The notes under the pieces are model-generated. The model saw only the letters and a program-made list of their open reading frames with translations, was not told the DNA's origin and did no database searches. A stretch of 64,000 nt of DNA from an uncultured Clostridia bacterium (GTDB taxonomy: Bacteria; Bacillota; Clostridia; Oscillospirales; Ruminococcaceae). The translations under genes and the position numbers were made by a program. This document shows, in pieces, positions 19,337 to 26,848 of this stretch (within the stretch, counting starts at the first letter, position 1; the number at the start of each line of letters is the position of its first letter). The stretch is from assembly GCA_946567425.1 (NCBI GenBank), contig CAMNXF010000002.1, positions 62,001 to 126,000 of the forward strand, read 5' to 3'.

Positions 19337-19975
19337 CTATTCAATAAATATTTTCTCATTATGAAACGCAAGATATTTTTCCCTGTTTGCAACGGGAAGA
19401 TTTTCGCAATAATCATTTTCAGCCCTAATTATTGAAAGCGTTCTTTCAGATAACGTCGAAGAATAGAGTACCCTTTTTTCAGTTGTAAAAGTGATTAAAC
19501 CTTGGTCAAACAATTTATCATAAAGCGGTGATAAAATAAAGCCATTAAAAACATCCAGCCTTTCTTCAGCCGAAGATAAACACCATGGTTTAATGTGACT
19601 TGCGACCAACAACCTTTTATCCATAATACCCGTAATCGGACATTTTTTTAGAAGATGCAACAGATTTTTCCTGTATTTATTCTGGCATATTCTAACCTTT
19701 GAGAGAATTTCCATTTCAGTTACTGCTACATCATATCCGCAATTTATAGGCAGAAGATTCCTTACATCATAATCAATTGTAGCATACACCGCGATGTCAA
19801 TTTTTTTAAACCGTTTATTTATGTCCCGATATAAAACACCTCTAATTCCCGCTTGCCATTCTATGGACGATTTAAAGTCCGGATAGTACTTCCCAATGTC
19901 AGAGTATATTATATTTAACGTTGCGATGCCACCGTAATCACGCATAACTCTTTCAATAGCTTCAGATTTAGTCAT
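19337..19975 (-). CDS. HNH restriction endonuclease-like protein
   Basis: 212 residues. The C-terminal half carries [20 protein letters not shown] followed by [20 protein letters not shown]: the HNH nuclease of many type II restriction enzymes, with H127 and N144 as likely metal/catalytic residues. The N-terminal part (about 1-90) may be DNA-binding. The ATG overlaps the end of the upstream methyltransferase frame by 8 nt, so this is the R partner of that M gene. It appears intact although the M gene is broken, so I expect it to be inactive, silent or rescued. Confidence 0.8.
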   Translation of the reverse strand: MTKSEAIERVMRDYGGIATLNIIYSDIGKYYPDFKSSIEWQAGIRGVLYRDINKRFKKIDIAVYATIDYDVRNLLPINCGYDVAVTEMEILSKVRICQNKYRKNLLHLLKKCPITGIMDKRLLVASHIKPWCLSSAEERLDVFNGFILSPLYDKLFDQGLITFTTEKRVLYSSTLSERTLSIIRAENDYCENLPVANREKYLAFHNEKIFIE

Positions 19976-20407
19976 ACATGCACCTCATTAAACAACTATA
20001 CGTATTTAATTGCATAAGCCGCGTTCCTATAAACCATGATTTAACGCCCTCAACCAAATGAAATTTATCAACCCATAAAAATAAATATCCTGTCGGACGC
20101 AATACGCGGTCAATGTTCAGCAGAAAATTTTCGATAATTTCCGGTGACATCTGAACAAGAGCAGCCCTCGCCTGCCCCCTCTGTTTGCCCTCGTTTCCAT
20201 ACTTTAATTTATCCAACACTCCACGATATTGAGGGTCAAAAAAACAATCTTCAGCGAATTATCGCTTATCTGTTTCAAAAAATCAATGCCATCACACTTG
20301 TTTTTGAAATTCTCTTTCAAATGCGAGCTGTTTATATACCGTCTGTCACAGATAACTTGTCCTTTCCGTTTATAGAAATAGCAAAACATTTGTACGCGAG
20401 CCGTCAC
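19968..20407 (-). pseudogene. DNA methyltransferase of a restriction-modification cassette, frameshifted and truncated
   Basis: Two adjoining frames make one methyltransferase. The upstream frame ends ...[19 protein letters not shown], and the next frame continues [17 protein letters not shown] (a motif IV of DPPY type), then [12 protein letters not shown]. The break falls in a T7 run (+ strand A7, 20238-20244); T8 would restore [10 protein letters not shown]. The C-terminus also stops soon after WFIGT, without the final block expected in such enzymes. It starts at the pheS stop codon. Inference: inactive, or switchable if the T tract slips. Confidence 0.75.
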
Positions 20408-21420
20408 TTAAACTGCCGCAGCATATCGAGATTATTCTCGAAAAACAGCCCCATGTTGGAAATGCCGTATTTCAGCATAGTAATGCGCTCCACGCCTATC
20501 CCGAACGCCAACCCCGAATACACCTCGGGGTCAATATTGCAGTTTTCAAGAACCTTTTTGTTGACGACGCCGCCGCCGAGAACCTCTATCCAACCCGTTC
20601 CCTTGCAGAGCGGACAGCCCTTGCCGCCACATTCAAAGCAGCTCACATCGACCTCGACCGACGGCTCGGTGAACGGAAAGTAAGACGGACGCAGACGGGT
20701 TTTTGTGCCGCTGCCGAACATTTGCTGCACGAACTTGTCGAGCATTCCCTGCAAATCGCACAGCGTAATGCCCTTGTCCACGACCAGACCCTCCATTTGC
20801 ATAAACATCGGAGAATGCGTCGCGTCGCTGTCCGAGCGGAAAACCTTGCCGGGAACGAGCACCTTTATCGGCGGTCTTTCCGCGTCCATGGTGCGGATCT
20901 GCCCGGGGGAGGTGTGCGTTCTCAAAAGCAAGTCCTCGGTGAGCCAGAACGTGTCCTGCATATCGCGCGAGGGGTGATCCTTGAGAACGTTCAGCCGCGT
21001 GAAGTTGTGGTCGTCGTCCTCTATCTCGGGGTACTCGGCAATCTCGAAGCCCATTCCCGCGAACACCTCGATCATCTCCTGCTTGATGAGCGTTATCGGG
21101 TGCAGATTGCCCGGAGCGCGTTTCAGCGCCGGCATAGTAACGTCCACGGTCTCACGCTCGTAGCGGCGTTCAAGCTCACGCGCCTTTATTTCCGCCTGCT
21201 TCGTCTGATACATCTCCTGCGCCCACACGCGCACGTCGTTCACTGCCTTACCGAACAGCGGCTTTTCCTCGGGCGGCACGGTTTTCATCTCTTTCATAAG
21301 CCCTGAAATTACGCCCGTTTTGCCGAGATAATTCTGCCAGAACTCCGAAAGCTGCGCGCCGTCCTTGACCTCGGCGATCTTTGATTTTACCTGCTCTTTG
21401 ATCTCACTAAAATCTTTCAT
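20404..21420 (-). CDS. pheS: Phenylalanyl-tRNA synthetase alpha subunit
   Basis: Catalytic class II subunit charging tRNA-Phe. 338 residues, with N-terminal coiled coil then motifs such as HPITLIKQEMIEVFAGMGF, DTFWLTEDLLLRTHTSPGQIR and SYFPFTEPSVEVDVSC, and motif 3 GLAFGIGVERITMLKYGI. Two ATGs are adjacent (21423, 21420); the second is 5 nt after GGAGG and is preferred. It is controlled by the upstream T-box and carries copy B of the palindromic element in its leader. Confidence 0.97.
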   Translation of the reverse strand: MKDFSEIKEQVKSKIAEVKDGAQLSEFWQNYLGKTGVISGLMKEMKTVPPEEKPLFGKAVNDVRVWAQEMYQTKQAEIKARELERRYERETVDVTMPALKRAPGNLHPITLIKQEMIEVFAGMGFEIAEYPEIEDDDHNFTRLNVLKDHPSRDMQDTFWLTEDLLLRTHTSPGQIRTMDAERPPIKVLVPGKVFRSDSDATHSPMFMQMEGLVVDKGITLCDLQGMLDKFVQQMFGSGTKTRLRPSYFPFTEPSVEVDVSCFECGGKGCPLCKGTGWIEVLGGGVVNKKVLENCNIDPEVYSGLAFGIGVERITMLKYGISNMGLFFENNLDMLRQFK

Positions 21421-21440
21421 CATATCCTCCTGATTTAAAA

Positions 21441-21552
21441 GGCAAAAGCTCGCACCGGGCGGCTTTCGCCGCCCTAGCCGAGCAGCATTGTCTCCGCTCC
21501 GCTCGCTTTGCTCGCTGCACTGCGGCAATACTGCTCGCTTGCGACTTTTGCC
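21441..21552. repeat. Dispersed palindromic element, copy B (upstream of pheS)
   Basis: Closely matches copy A over its whole length: outer arms GGCAAAAGCTCGCA / TTGCGACTTTTGCC, a GGGCGGC...GCCGCCC mini-hairpin and the inner stem GAGCAGCATTGTC / GGCAATACTGCTC. It lies between the T-box terminator and the pheS SD, ending about 11 nt before the GGAGG. Confidence 0.75.
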
Positions 21553-21642
21553 GCTACGTATTTTGTTTGTTGCTCTTGGCTGTTATTTTAAAGTGCACCT
21601 TTAAAATGCTGACGATTTGCTGTTATTTTTGTGTTCCCGCAA

Positions 21643-21888
21643 ACAAAAAATCCCAAAGTCTAACGACTTCGGGACGGAATTTATCCGCGGTACCACCCAA
21701 ATTCGGAGCAAGCGCTCCGCTCTTTTAAACCTTAACGCAGTAAATACGGCTCTGTTTAGTTTCTCACAAGCAACTCCCATGCTGAAATTCGCGTTCCGAC
21801 CGACAGAGCGCTTTCAGCCCATAGACGCTCATTCTCTGAGATCGGTTTCCCGAAACGTTACTTACACATATTCACAGTCATTATTAAA
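21643..21888 (-). promoter_or_regulatory. T-box leader, tRNA-Phe responsive
   Basis: The minus-strand leader contains the T-box core GGGTGGTACCGCG (+ strand 21686-21698). A terminator follows: stem TCCCGAAGTC/GACTTTGGGA (21665-21674 with 21651-21660) and TTTTTT. The specifier-side sequence CGCGAATTTCAGC offers UUC (Phe) followed by A, consistent with pheS downstream. Uncharged tRNA-Phe should favour the antiterminator. Confidence 0.93.
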
Positions 21889-21917
21889 ATTATACCACGA
21901 TTTAATGTTATTGTCAA
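21889..21917 (-). promoter_or_regulatory. Sigma-A promoter for pheST
   Basis: TTGACA (21912-21917, minus), 17-nt spacer, TATAAT (21889-21894). It is divergent from, and about 20 bp from, the recombinase -10. Confidence 0.88.
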
Positions 21918-21935
21918 GTGGTAATTTGGAAATCT

Positions 21936-21966
21936 GCTATAATTTTTATGCTCTTTAATTAAGAGC
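21936..21966 (+). promoter_or_regulatory. Extended -10 promoter and leader hairpin for the recombinase
   Basis: TGCTATAAT (21935-21943) is an extended -10 element; no good -35 lies at 16-18 nt. A small hairpin GCTCTT/AAGAGC (21950-21955 with 21961-21966) follows, then GGAGG before the ATG at 21996. This suggests modest expression. Confidence 0.5.
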
Positions 21967-21995
21967 AAAAATTAAAACATCGGAGGATAATCATA

Positions 21996-22838
21996 ATGTC
22001 GACCACCATAACCACACGCAGCATAGAGCGCTTTGCCGCTTTGCTGACCGCCACCGAACACCGCCCCTGCACCGTAAGGAAATACTCCCGCGACGTGCTT
22101 CGGCTGCTCGATTACGCGGGCGGCTCGCCGCTCACCAAAGAGACGCTTATTGGGTTTAAGTCCGAGCTTTCCCTAAACCTCTCCCCCGCGAGCGTCAACA
22201 CCGTCATCGCCGCAGTAAACAGCTACCTCGATTTCGTTCAGAACCCTGCATTAAAGCTGAAAAGCGTGAAAATACAGCAGTCTCACAGCGGAGAACGCGA
22301 ACTCACCCTCAACGAATACCACCGTCTTATCGAGACCGCTGACGCACTCGGCGACAGGCAGACCTCGCTGATTATGCAGACGATCTGCTCAACGGGAATA
22401 CGCGTCTCTGAACTGCCGTTCATAACCGCCGAAGCCGTCCGCGCGGGCAGCGCTTGGGTATCATGCAAGGGAAAATGCCGCACAGTTTACCTCCCCGAAA
22501 AGCTCCGTGCAAGGCTTATACCCTACATAAGCGCTCTCGGAATAACCACAGGCGCGGTGTTTGTGACGAAAAACAACAAGCCCCTCGACCGCTCCAACAT
22601 CTACAAAAGTATGCAGAAGCTCGGCATGGCGGCGGGGATAGCGCCCGAGAAACTTTTTCCGCATAATCTGCGGCACTTGTTCGCGCGAACTTACTATTCC
22701 GCGCAAAAGGACATCGTGCGGCTCGCGGACATTCTCGGACACTCCAACCTCGCGACCACTCGCATTTATATCCGCGAGGACAAGGAGACCTGTGCCGAAC
22801 AGATAAACGCCCTTGATCTGGTGCTCGGCACGGAATAA
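21996..22838 (+). CDS. Tyrosine recombinase (Xer/integrase family), probable DNA invertase
   Basis: 280 residues with a SAM-like N-terminal core-binding domain (about 5-85) and a catalytic domain (about 100-270). All signature residues are present: R136 in STGIRVSEL, a lysine near 158-160 (CKGK), H223-x-x-R226 in PHNLRHLFA, H249 in LGHSN and nucleophile Y258 in TTRIYIR. Unlike a phage integrase it has no long arm-binding N-terminus. It stands alone, with no dif site recognised, immediately upstream of two inverted crossover-like sites (22872-22894, 23040-23062). I infer that it inverts the promoter segment between them. SD GGAGG is present. Confidence 0.9.
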   Translation: MSTTITTRSIERFAALLTATEHRPCTVRKYSRDVLRLLDYAGGSPLTKETLIGFKSELSLNLSPASVNTVIAAVNSYLDFVQNPALKLKSVKIQQSHSGERELTLNEYHRLIETADALGDRQTSLIMQTICSTGIRVSELPFITAEAVRAGSAWVSCKGKCRTVYLPEKLRARLIPYISALGITTGAVFVTKNNKPLDRSNIYKSMQKLGMAAGIAPEKLFPHNLRHLFARTYYSAQKDIVRLADILGHSNLATTRIYIREDKETCAEQINALDLVLGTE

Positions 22839-22841
22839 ATT

Positions 22842-22866
22842 CAGCCCCTCCGTCGCAGAGGGGCTG
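22842..22866. terminator. Hairpin between the recombinase and the invertible segment
   Basis: Perfect 9-bp stem CAGCCCCTC/GAGGGGCTG (22842-22850 with 22858-22866). It follows the recombinase stop by 3 nt. On the minus strand it is followed by AATTTATT, so it could also stop transcripts leaving the invertible promoter in its present orientation before they run antisense into the recombinase. Confidence 0.65.
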
Positions 22867-22871
22867 TAAAG

Positions 22872-23062
22872 CAACATAATAACCATTATGTTGTAAAAGT
22901 TATGATAGTTTTTGTTCTTGAATGTATTTTATCACAGCTTTAACAATTTGTCAATAGTTTTTTTGAAAAATTTTGTATAAATTTAACACTGGCGTTTTGT
23001 GCAAAATACTCTGTTTTGTGATTTTACCGCCTTTATTTCACAACATAATGGTTATTATGTTG
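22872..23062. other. Putative invertible promoter element (phase switch)
   Basis: A perfect 23-bp inverted repeat (22872-22894 and 23040-23062) flanks 145 bp. Each copy is internally symmetric: CAACATAAT / ATTATGTTG arms around an asymmetric AACC centre (22881-22884), which reads GGTT (23050-23053) in the other copy. Opposed sites with an asymmetric core are what a tyrosine recombinase needs for inversion rather than excision. The segment is very AT-rich and contains a promoter pointing left, away from the prepilin gene. Confidence 0.8.
22926..22954 (-). promoter_or_regulatory. Promoter inside the invertible segment, currently pointing away from the pilin
   Basis: Minus-strand TTGACA (22949-22954), 17-nt spacer, TAAAAT (22926-22931). 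I found no comparable promoter on the plus strand between 22895 and 23189. Inversion would aim this promoter at the prepilin gene, with a start about 35-40 nt before the crossover site. Confidence 0.8.
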
Positions 23063-23176
23063 TAAGCCCGCGGCAAACCGTGCTGCAATGCGGTTTTACT
23101 TACGAATATAGCCCCGTCGGGGTTATAGAATAATCCGCTCCGAAATCCCTCGGACGGGTAATAAAATTTTTTTACA
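23062..23176 (+). promoter_or_regulatory. Structured leader between the switch and the prepilin gene
   Basis: Three potential hairpins in tandem: GTAAG/CTTAC (23062-23066 with 23099-23103) enclosing AAACCG/CGGTTT (23075-23080 with 23091-23096); ATAGCCCC/GGGGTTAT (23108-23126); and CCGCTCCGA/TCGGACGG (23135-23157). A run of T (23165-23172) and then AGGAGG follow. It could stabilise the mRNA or act as an attenuator. No known riboswitch class matched by eye. Confidence 0.5.
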
Positions 23177-23189
23177 GGAGGTCTTTACT

Positions 23190-23768
23190 ATGATAAAGAA
23201 ACTTCAGGCTCTTAGAGCCAAAAAGGGCTTTACGCTTGTTGAGTTGATCGTTGTTATCGCGATCATCGGCGTACTTGCCGCTATCCTCGTTCCCACCATG
23301 ATGGGCATGGTAACCAAGTCCAGAGTTACCTCTGTTGACTCCACAGCAAAGTCTCTCGCAGACACCGTTGTTACATGGATGTCTGAAGTTGAGGCAAACG
23401 GCGGCAAGATCCCGGGTGGTGCCGGCACAGTTTATACGATTACAATTTCTAATACCGGCGCAACGAACTCCGATTTCGACGCAGCTGACGTTGCAAAGCT
23501 GACGCAGAGAATCACAGATGATTACAGCCTCACTGCTAACTCTCACGGTACAGTTTATATTAAGGACAGAAAAGTTCTTGGCGCGGTTTATTATGATTCG
23601 GCAAGTGCTTCGACTGCTGCGCCTAGCAATACTGATTTCGACGCCAAAACTTTTGCGTGGGACGGTAAAACCGACGGTTTGACTACTGACGGCATTATCT
23701 GCGGCACATCTCCTAAACTCAAAATGGCTGGTGGCGCTTCTTCTACTACCACTACCAGTACACCCTGA
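23190..23768 (+). CDS. Type IV prepilin-like surface protein
   Basis: 192 residues with a class III (prepilin) leader: basic MIKKLQALRAKKG, cleavage after G13, F14 as +1, E18 as +5, then the hydrophobic helix LIVVIAIIGVLAAILVP. The rest is a Ser/Thr/Ala-rich globular domain ending GGASSTTTTSTP. A prepilin peptidase and assembly ATPase would be needed; none is in the window. SD GGAGG is 8 nt before the ATG. Its only apparent promoter lies in the invertible element and faces away. It may be a major pilin or a pseudopilin; the Thr-rich tail suggests surface exposure. Confidence 0.88.
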   Translation: MIKKLQALRAKKGFTLVELIVVIAIIGVLAAILVPTMMGMVTKSRVTSVDSTAKSLADTVVTWMSEVEANGGKIPGGAGTVYTITISNTGATNSDFDAADVAKLTQRITDDYSLTANSHGTVYIKDRKVLGAVYYDSASASTAAPSNTDFDAKTFAWDGKTDGLTTDGIICGTSPKLKMAGGASSTTTTSTP

Positions 23769-23805
23769 TGAGAAGAACAGTTGTTGATTAAAGAGGTGCA
23801 TTACA

Positions 23806-24021
23806 ATGCAAAAGAAAAGACACAAGTTCAGCTTTAAGCGCTTGAAGTCAAAGGCTGCTCTTATCGGGCACGACGCGATTGAATGCATCAAGGAATACCC
23901 CACCGTAAAAAGAGAAACGCCCACATCTATCGTGGACATAATCTCAATGGTTTGCGCGTTAGGTATAAGCGTCATAACGATAATCTGCGTATTATCCGCT
24001 GACGTAAGACCATGGCCTTAA
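23806..24021 (+). CDS. Small single-pass membrane protein downstream of the prepilin
   Basis: Not recognised. 71 residues: very basic N-terminus (MQKKRHKFSFKRLKSK), then one hydrophobic segment (about 43-63, IVDIISMVCALGISVITIICVL) and a short tail. GAGGTG precedes the ATG. It lies 37 nt after the prepilin and shares its terminator, so it should be switched with it. An accessory role in pilin export or anchoring is conceivable but unproven. Confidence 0.7.
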   Translation: MQKKRHKFSFKRLKSKAALIGHDAIECIKEYPTVKRETPTSIVDIISMVCALGISVITIICVLSADVRPWP

Positions 24022-24026
24022 AAATC

Positions 24027-24060
24027 GAGAGCCTGCGGTTTAGCAGGCTCTCTTTTTATT
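24027..24060 (+). terminator. Terminator of the prepilin unit
   Basis: Perfect 10-bp stem GAGAGCCTGC/GCAGGCTCTC (24027-24036 with 24043-24052) with a 6-nt loop and TTTTTATT. It separates the pilin unit from the convergent purine phosphorylase gene. Confidence 0.93.
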
Positions 24061-24893
24061 TATTTCGCCGCGTGAATATCGGCGATAGCGCGCGTTACCA
24101 GCTTTCGGAACAGCGGAGCGACGCGGTCCGCCGTCTCCTGTACTTCCTTGTGCGACAGCGGGTTCGCCGAAATGCCCGACGCGAGATTTGAGATACACGA
24201 AATACCGCAGACCTCCATTCCGCAATGCCGTGCCGCCATTGCCTCAACGGCGGTGGACATTCCCACGGCGTCCGCGCCGAGCCGCCCGTAAGCGCGTATC
24301 TCGGCGGGCGTTTCATAGTTCGGACCGGTGGTCTGGATATACACGCCGCGTTGGAGCGGAACGCCCTCGGCAGCCGCAGAATTTTCGATTATCGTGCGCA
24401 GACGGCGGCTGTACACCTCGCTCATATCGGGAAAACGCGTTCCCAGCTCGTCGATATTCGCGCCGATAAGCGGCGACGGAACGAGCGAGCATATATGGTC
24501 GCATATCAGCATAAAATCGCCCGCGCGGAACGACGGATTGATACCCCCCGCCGCGTTCGTGAGAAAGAGCGTTTTCGCGCCCATAAGGTGCATAAGGCGC
24601 GTAGGCAGCACGACGTCCTGTACGGAATAGCCCTCGTAATAGTGCACTCTGCCCTGCATTGCGACGATCGGCACGCCGCCCGAATACCCGAACACAAACT
24701 GCCCCTTATGCCCTGCGACGGTGCTTTTCGGAAAGCCCTCGATCTCGCTGTACGGCAGCGTTTCCTTAACGTCCATGGTGTCGCAGAAATCGCCCAGTCC
24801 GCTGCCCAGGATAAGCGCCAGCTCGGGCTTGAATGTGATTTTCTCCGTGACCGCTTCGCGGCATTTTTTCAGTTTTTCGTAAACCTCGTTCAT
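24060..24893 (-). CDS. Purine nucleoside phosphorylase
   Basis: Phosphorolysis of (deoxy)inosine and guanosine to base plus ribose-1-phosphate in purine salvage. 277 residues of the trimeric PNP/MTAP type: GSGLGDF phosphate loop, GHKGQFVFG, VHYYEGY, TNAAGGIN, TTGPNYETPAEIRA, VGMSTAVEA and CISNLASG. The ATG at 24893 has GGAGG 8 nt upstream; a TTG five codons earlier overlaps the SD. It follows the Tam-like gene by 15 nt. Confidence 0.95.
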   Translation of the reverse strand: MNEVYEKLKKCREAVTEKITFKPELALILGSGLGDFCDTMDVKETLPYSEIEGFPKSTVAGHKGQFVFGYSGGVPIVAMQGRVHYYEGYSVQDVVLPTRLMHLMGAKTLFLTNAAGGINPSFRAGDFMLICDHICSLVPSPLIGANIDELGTRFPDMSEVYSRRLRTIIENSAAAEGVPLQRGVYIQTTGPNYETPAEIRAYGRLGADAVGMSTAVEAMAARHCGMEVCGISCISNLASGISANPLSHKEVQETADRVAPLFRKLVTRAIADIHAAK

Positions 24894-24908
24894 TGTAAAT
24901 TCCTCCAA

Positions 24909-25676
24909 TCATTTTTTCGCGATAAAGAAAAACCGCGGAAATCTGAAAATAATCTCGCCGTTTTTCTGTTTTGGGTACTCCTTTTCAAGCTCGGCGGTTA
25001 TGTCCGCGATAAATTCCGCGCCGTCCTCCTCGGAGAGCGCCGCGAGATACGTTCGCAGCCCCGTCGAGCGATACCACTCGATAATGCTTTCAATGCTCGG
25101 CATTCGGTGACAATAGGTCGTCTGCCATATCTCAAAATCATCGGTCATTCCGCTTAAAATATCAAAATACTCCGACTGCGTAAGCGTGCCGAATATCCGC
25201 TTTTCGGGGAATTTCGCGCTCCATTTTTCGCTCTCGGAGATACGAGCGATTATTTTGTGTATAGGCTCGTCGTAGTTCATCGGTATCTGTGCCGCGAGCG
25301 CTCCGCCTTTTTTCACAAGCGCGAATATCCTCGGCAGAAGTTCCGCGTGGTTCGGCAGCCATTGCAGACACGCGTTCGAAAAAACCATGTCAAACATATC
25401 ATTCAATTCGCTGAAGTCGTCGTTGAGATCCAACTTGATAAAATCAAGCGCGGGAGCGTTCGACCGAGCCATGGCGAGCATATTTTCGCTGCTGTCCGCG
25501 CCAATCACGCTCGCCTCGGGGAAACGCTGCACAAGCACGCGCGTGCTGTTCCCCGGACCGCAGCCGAGGTCGATTATCTCGCTCGGACAACCGTCCAGCC
25601 GCGCCGCCAAGTCGATAGCGGGCTGCGTGCGCTGCTCCTTGAATTTAAGATACAGTTCGCTGTTCCAATCAGCCAT
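24909..25676 (-). CDS. Trans-aconitate 2-methyltransferase-like SAM methyltransferase
   Basis: 255 residues. Class I SAM-binding motif DLGCGPGNST (about 37-46), acidic ADSSENML, LNDMFDMVFSNACLQWLPNH, and a C-terminal lid with TYCHRM and YRSTGLRTYLAALSE, closely resembling Tam. Tam methyl-esterifies trans-aconitate, a leak product of aconitase; the substrate here is inferred from family resemblance only. The start overlaps the end of the histidine kinase gene by 8 nt. Confidence 0.85.
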   Translation of the reverse strand: MADWNSELYLKFKEQRTQPAIDLAARLDGCPSEIIDLGCGPGNSTRVLVQRFPEASVIGADSSENMLAMARSNAPALDFIKLDLNDDFSELNDMFDMVFSNACLQWLPNHAELLPRIFALVKKGGALAAQIPMNYDEPIHKIIARISESEKWSAKFPEKRIFGTLTQSEYFDILSGMTDDFEIWQTTYCHRMPSIESIIEWYRSTGLRTYLAALSEEDGAEFIADITAELEKEYPKQKNGEIIFRFPRFFFIAKK

Positions 25677-26766
25677 TTCGATTGCTCCTTTCGGTTTTTT
25701 TTGGTCTCTCTTTCAGCGTCACGGTGAACTCCGTGCCCTTTCCGAGCTGCGAGCTTACCTCGACAGTTCCTCCGCAAAGCTCGACGATCCTTTTAACAAG
25801 CGGGAGCCCCAAGCCGTTGCCCTTGGTTGCGTGGGAACTGTCCGCCTGATAGAACTTCTCGAAAATATGCGGCAGCGCGTCCTCTGCGATACCACAGCCG
25901 CTGTCCGCGATAACGACCGCGATCATATCGTTTTGCCGCTTGCATGACGTACGTATCGTTCCACCCTCGGGCGTGAACTTCACCGCGTTGTCGAACAGAT
26001 TGTTCCAGACGTGCGCCAGAAGCTGCTCGTTCCAGTAGAACCGCACCTCCTCCAGCTCCCCCATGTCAATCTCGATGTTCTTCGACGACCACTGCGGCTC
26101 TAGGCGTATCATACAGCCGCGAAGCTGCTCGTCAAGCGAAAAACTTGTTTTCTCGGTAATGATGTCCTTATTTTCAAGGCTCGTCATAAGCAGCGTATTT
26201 TGCGACAAAACCGACAGATATTCAGTTTCGTCAAGTATTATTTTCGAGAACTCGCGCTGCTGCTCGGGCGTGAGGTCGCCCTCGTAGAGCTGCCGCGCAA
26301 AGCCGCGTATCGACACAAGCGGCGTTTTAAACTCGTGCGAGAACGATGAAATAAAATCCTTGCGGAAAAGCTCGGTGTTGCGAAGCTCCTCGGTCATTTC
26401 GTTAAAGTCGCGGATAAGCTCGCGCAGTTCGCGGACGGTATGCTTTTCTATCCAGCCCATTTCGAGCTTCACCGTGTAATCGCCGCCCATAACACGCTTT
26501 GTCGCCTTAATAAGCTCGGACAGCGGCTTCAGCACCGTGTTTCCGATTATGAACGACAGCAGCGTTCCGATAAAGATCGACGCGATAACGGACGCTATGA
26601 CCTGCGTGGTGTCGTTCGTGCCGCCCGTCACAAATCCGATAACGATCGCCGCCGTAAACGTAAGTATGTCCGCCGCGAGGATTATCAGCAGCGTGAGAAT
26701 CGTAAGCTTCATTCCGAGCCTGTTCACAACGCCGAACAGGCGGTTTTTGTCTATCTTTTTCTTCAA
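25669..26766 (-). CDS. Membrane sensor histidine kinase
   Basis: 365 residues: two N-terminal TM segments (about 20-47 and 56-80) with almost no extracellular loop, a HAMP linker, HisKA with H144 in SSFSHEFKTPL, and HATPase_c (N box NLFDNAVKF, G boxes DSGCGIAEDALPHIFEKF and GNGLGLPLVK). With so short a loop it probably senses the membrane or an internal signal. The start is TTG with GGGAGG 11 nt upstream. Its likely partner regulator (28434-29108) lies upstream, separated by two AT-rich genes. Confidence 0.93.
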   Translation of the reverse strand: MKKKIDKNRLFGVVNRLGMKLTILTLLIILAADILTFTAAIVIGFVTGGTNDTTQVIASVIASIFIGTLLSFIIGNTVLKPLSELIKATKRVMGGDYTVKLEMGWIEKHTVRELRELIRDFNEMTEELRNTELFRKDFISSFSHEFKTPLVSIRGFARQLYEGDLTPEQQREFSKIILDETEYLSVLSQNTLLMTSLENKDIITEKTSFSLDEQLRGCMIRLEPQWSSKNIEIDMGELEEVRFYWNEQLLAHVWNNLFDNAVKFTPEGGTIRTSCKRQNDMIAVVIADSGCGIAEDALPHIFEKFYQADSSHATKGNGLGLPLVKRIVELCGGTVEVSSQLGKGTEFTVTLKERPKKTERSNRNG

Positions 26767-26848
26767 CTATGAAATAACCTCCCGTTGTCGGCGATTTTTC
26801 TGCCTATATTTATCCGCCCGATAAAACGAAATTTGTTCGATCATTCTT

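Noticed and set aside
21996-22838. Prophage or integrative-element integrase
   Set aside because: No phage or conjugation genes, no att repeats around a large element, no arm-binding N-terminus; the paired inverted sites next to it fit inversion better.
22948-22981. Rightward promoter (TTGTCA...TATAAA) inside the invertible segment
   Set aside because: The spacing is 22 nt; no pair at 16-18 nt exists on the plus strand, whereas the minus strand has a good one.
23062-23176. c-di-GMP (GEMM-I or II) riboswitch in front of the prepilin
   Set aside because: GGCAAACC resembles part of GEMM-I, but the obligatory ACGCAAAGCC strand and second stem are missing, and no GEMM-II core is present.
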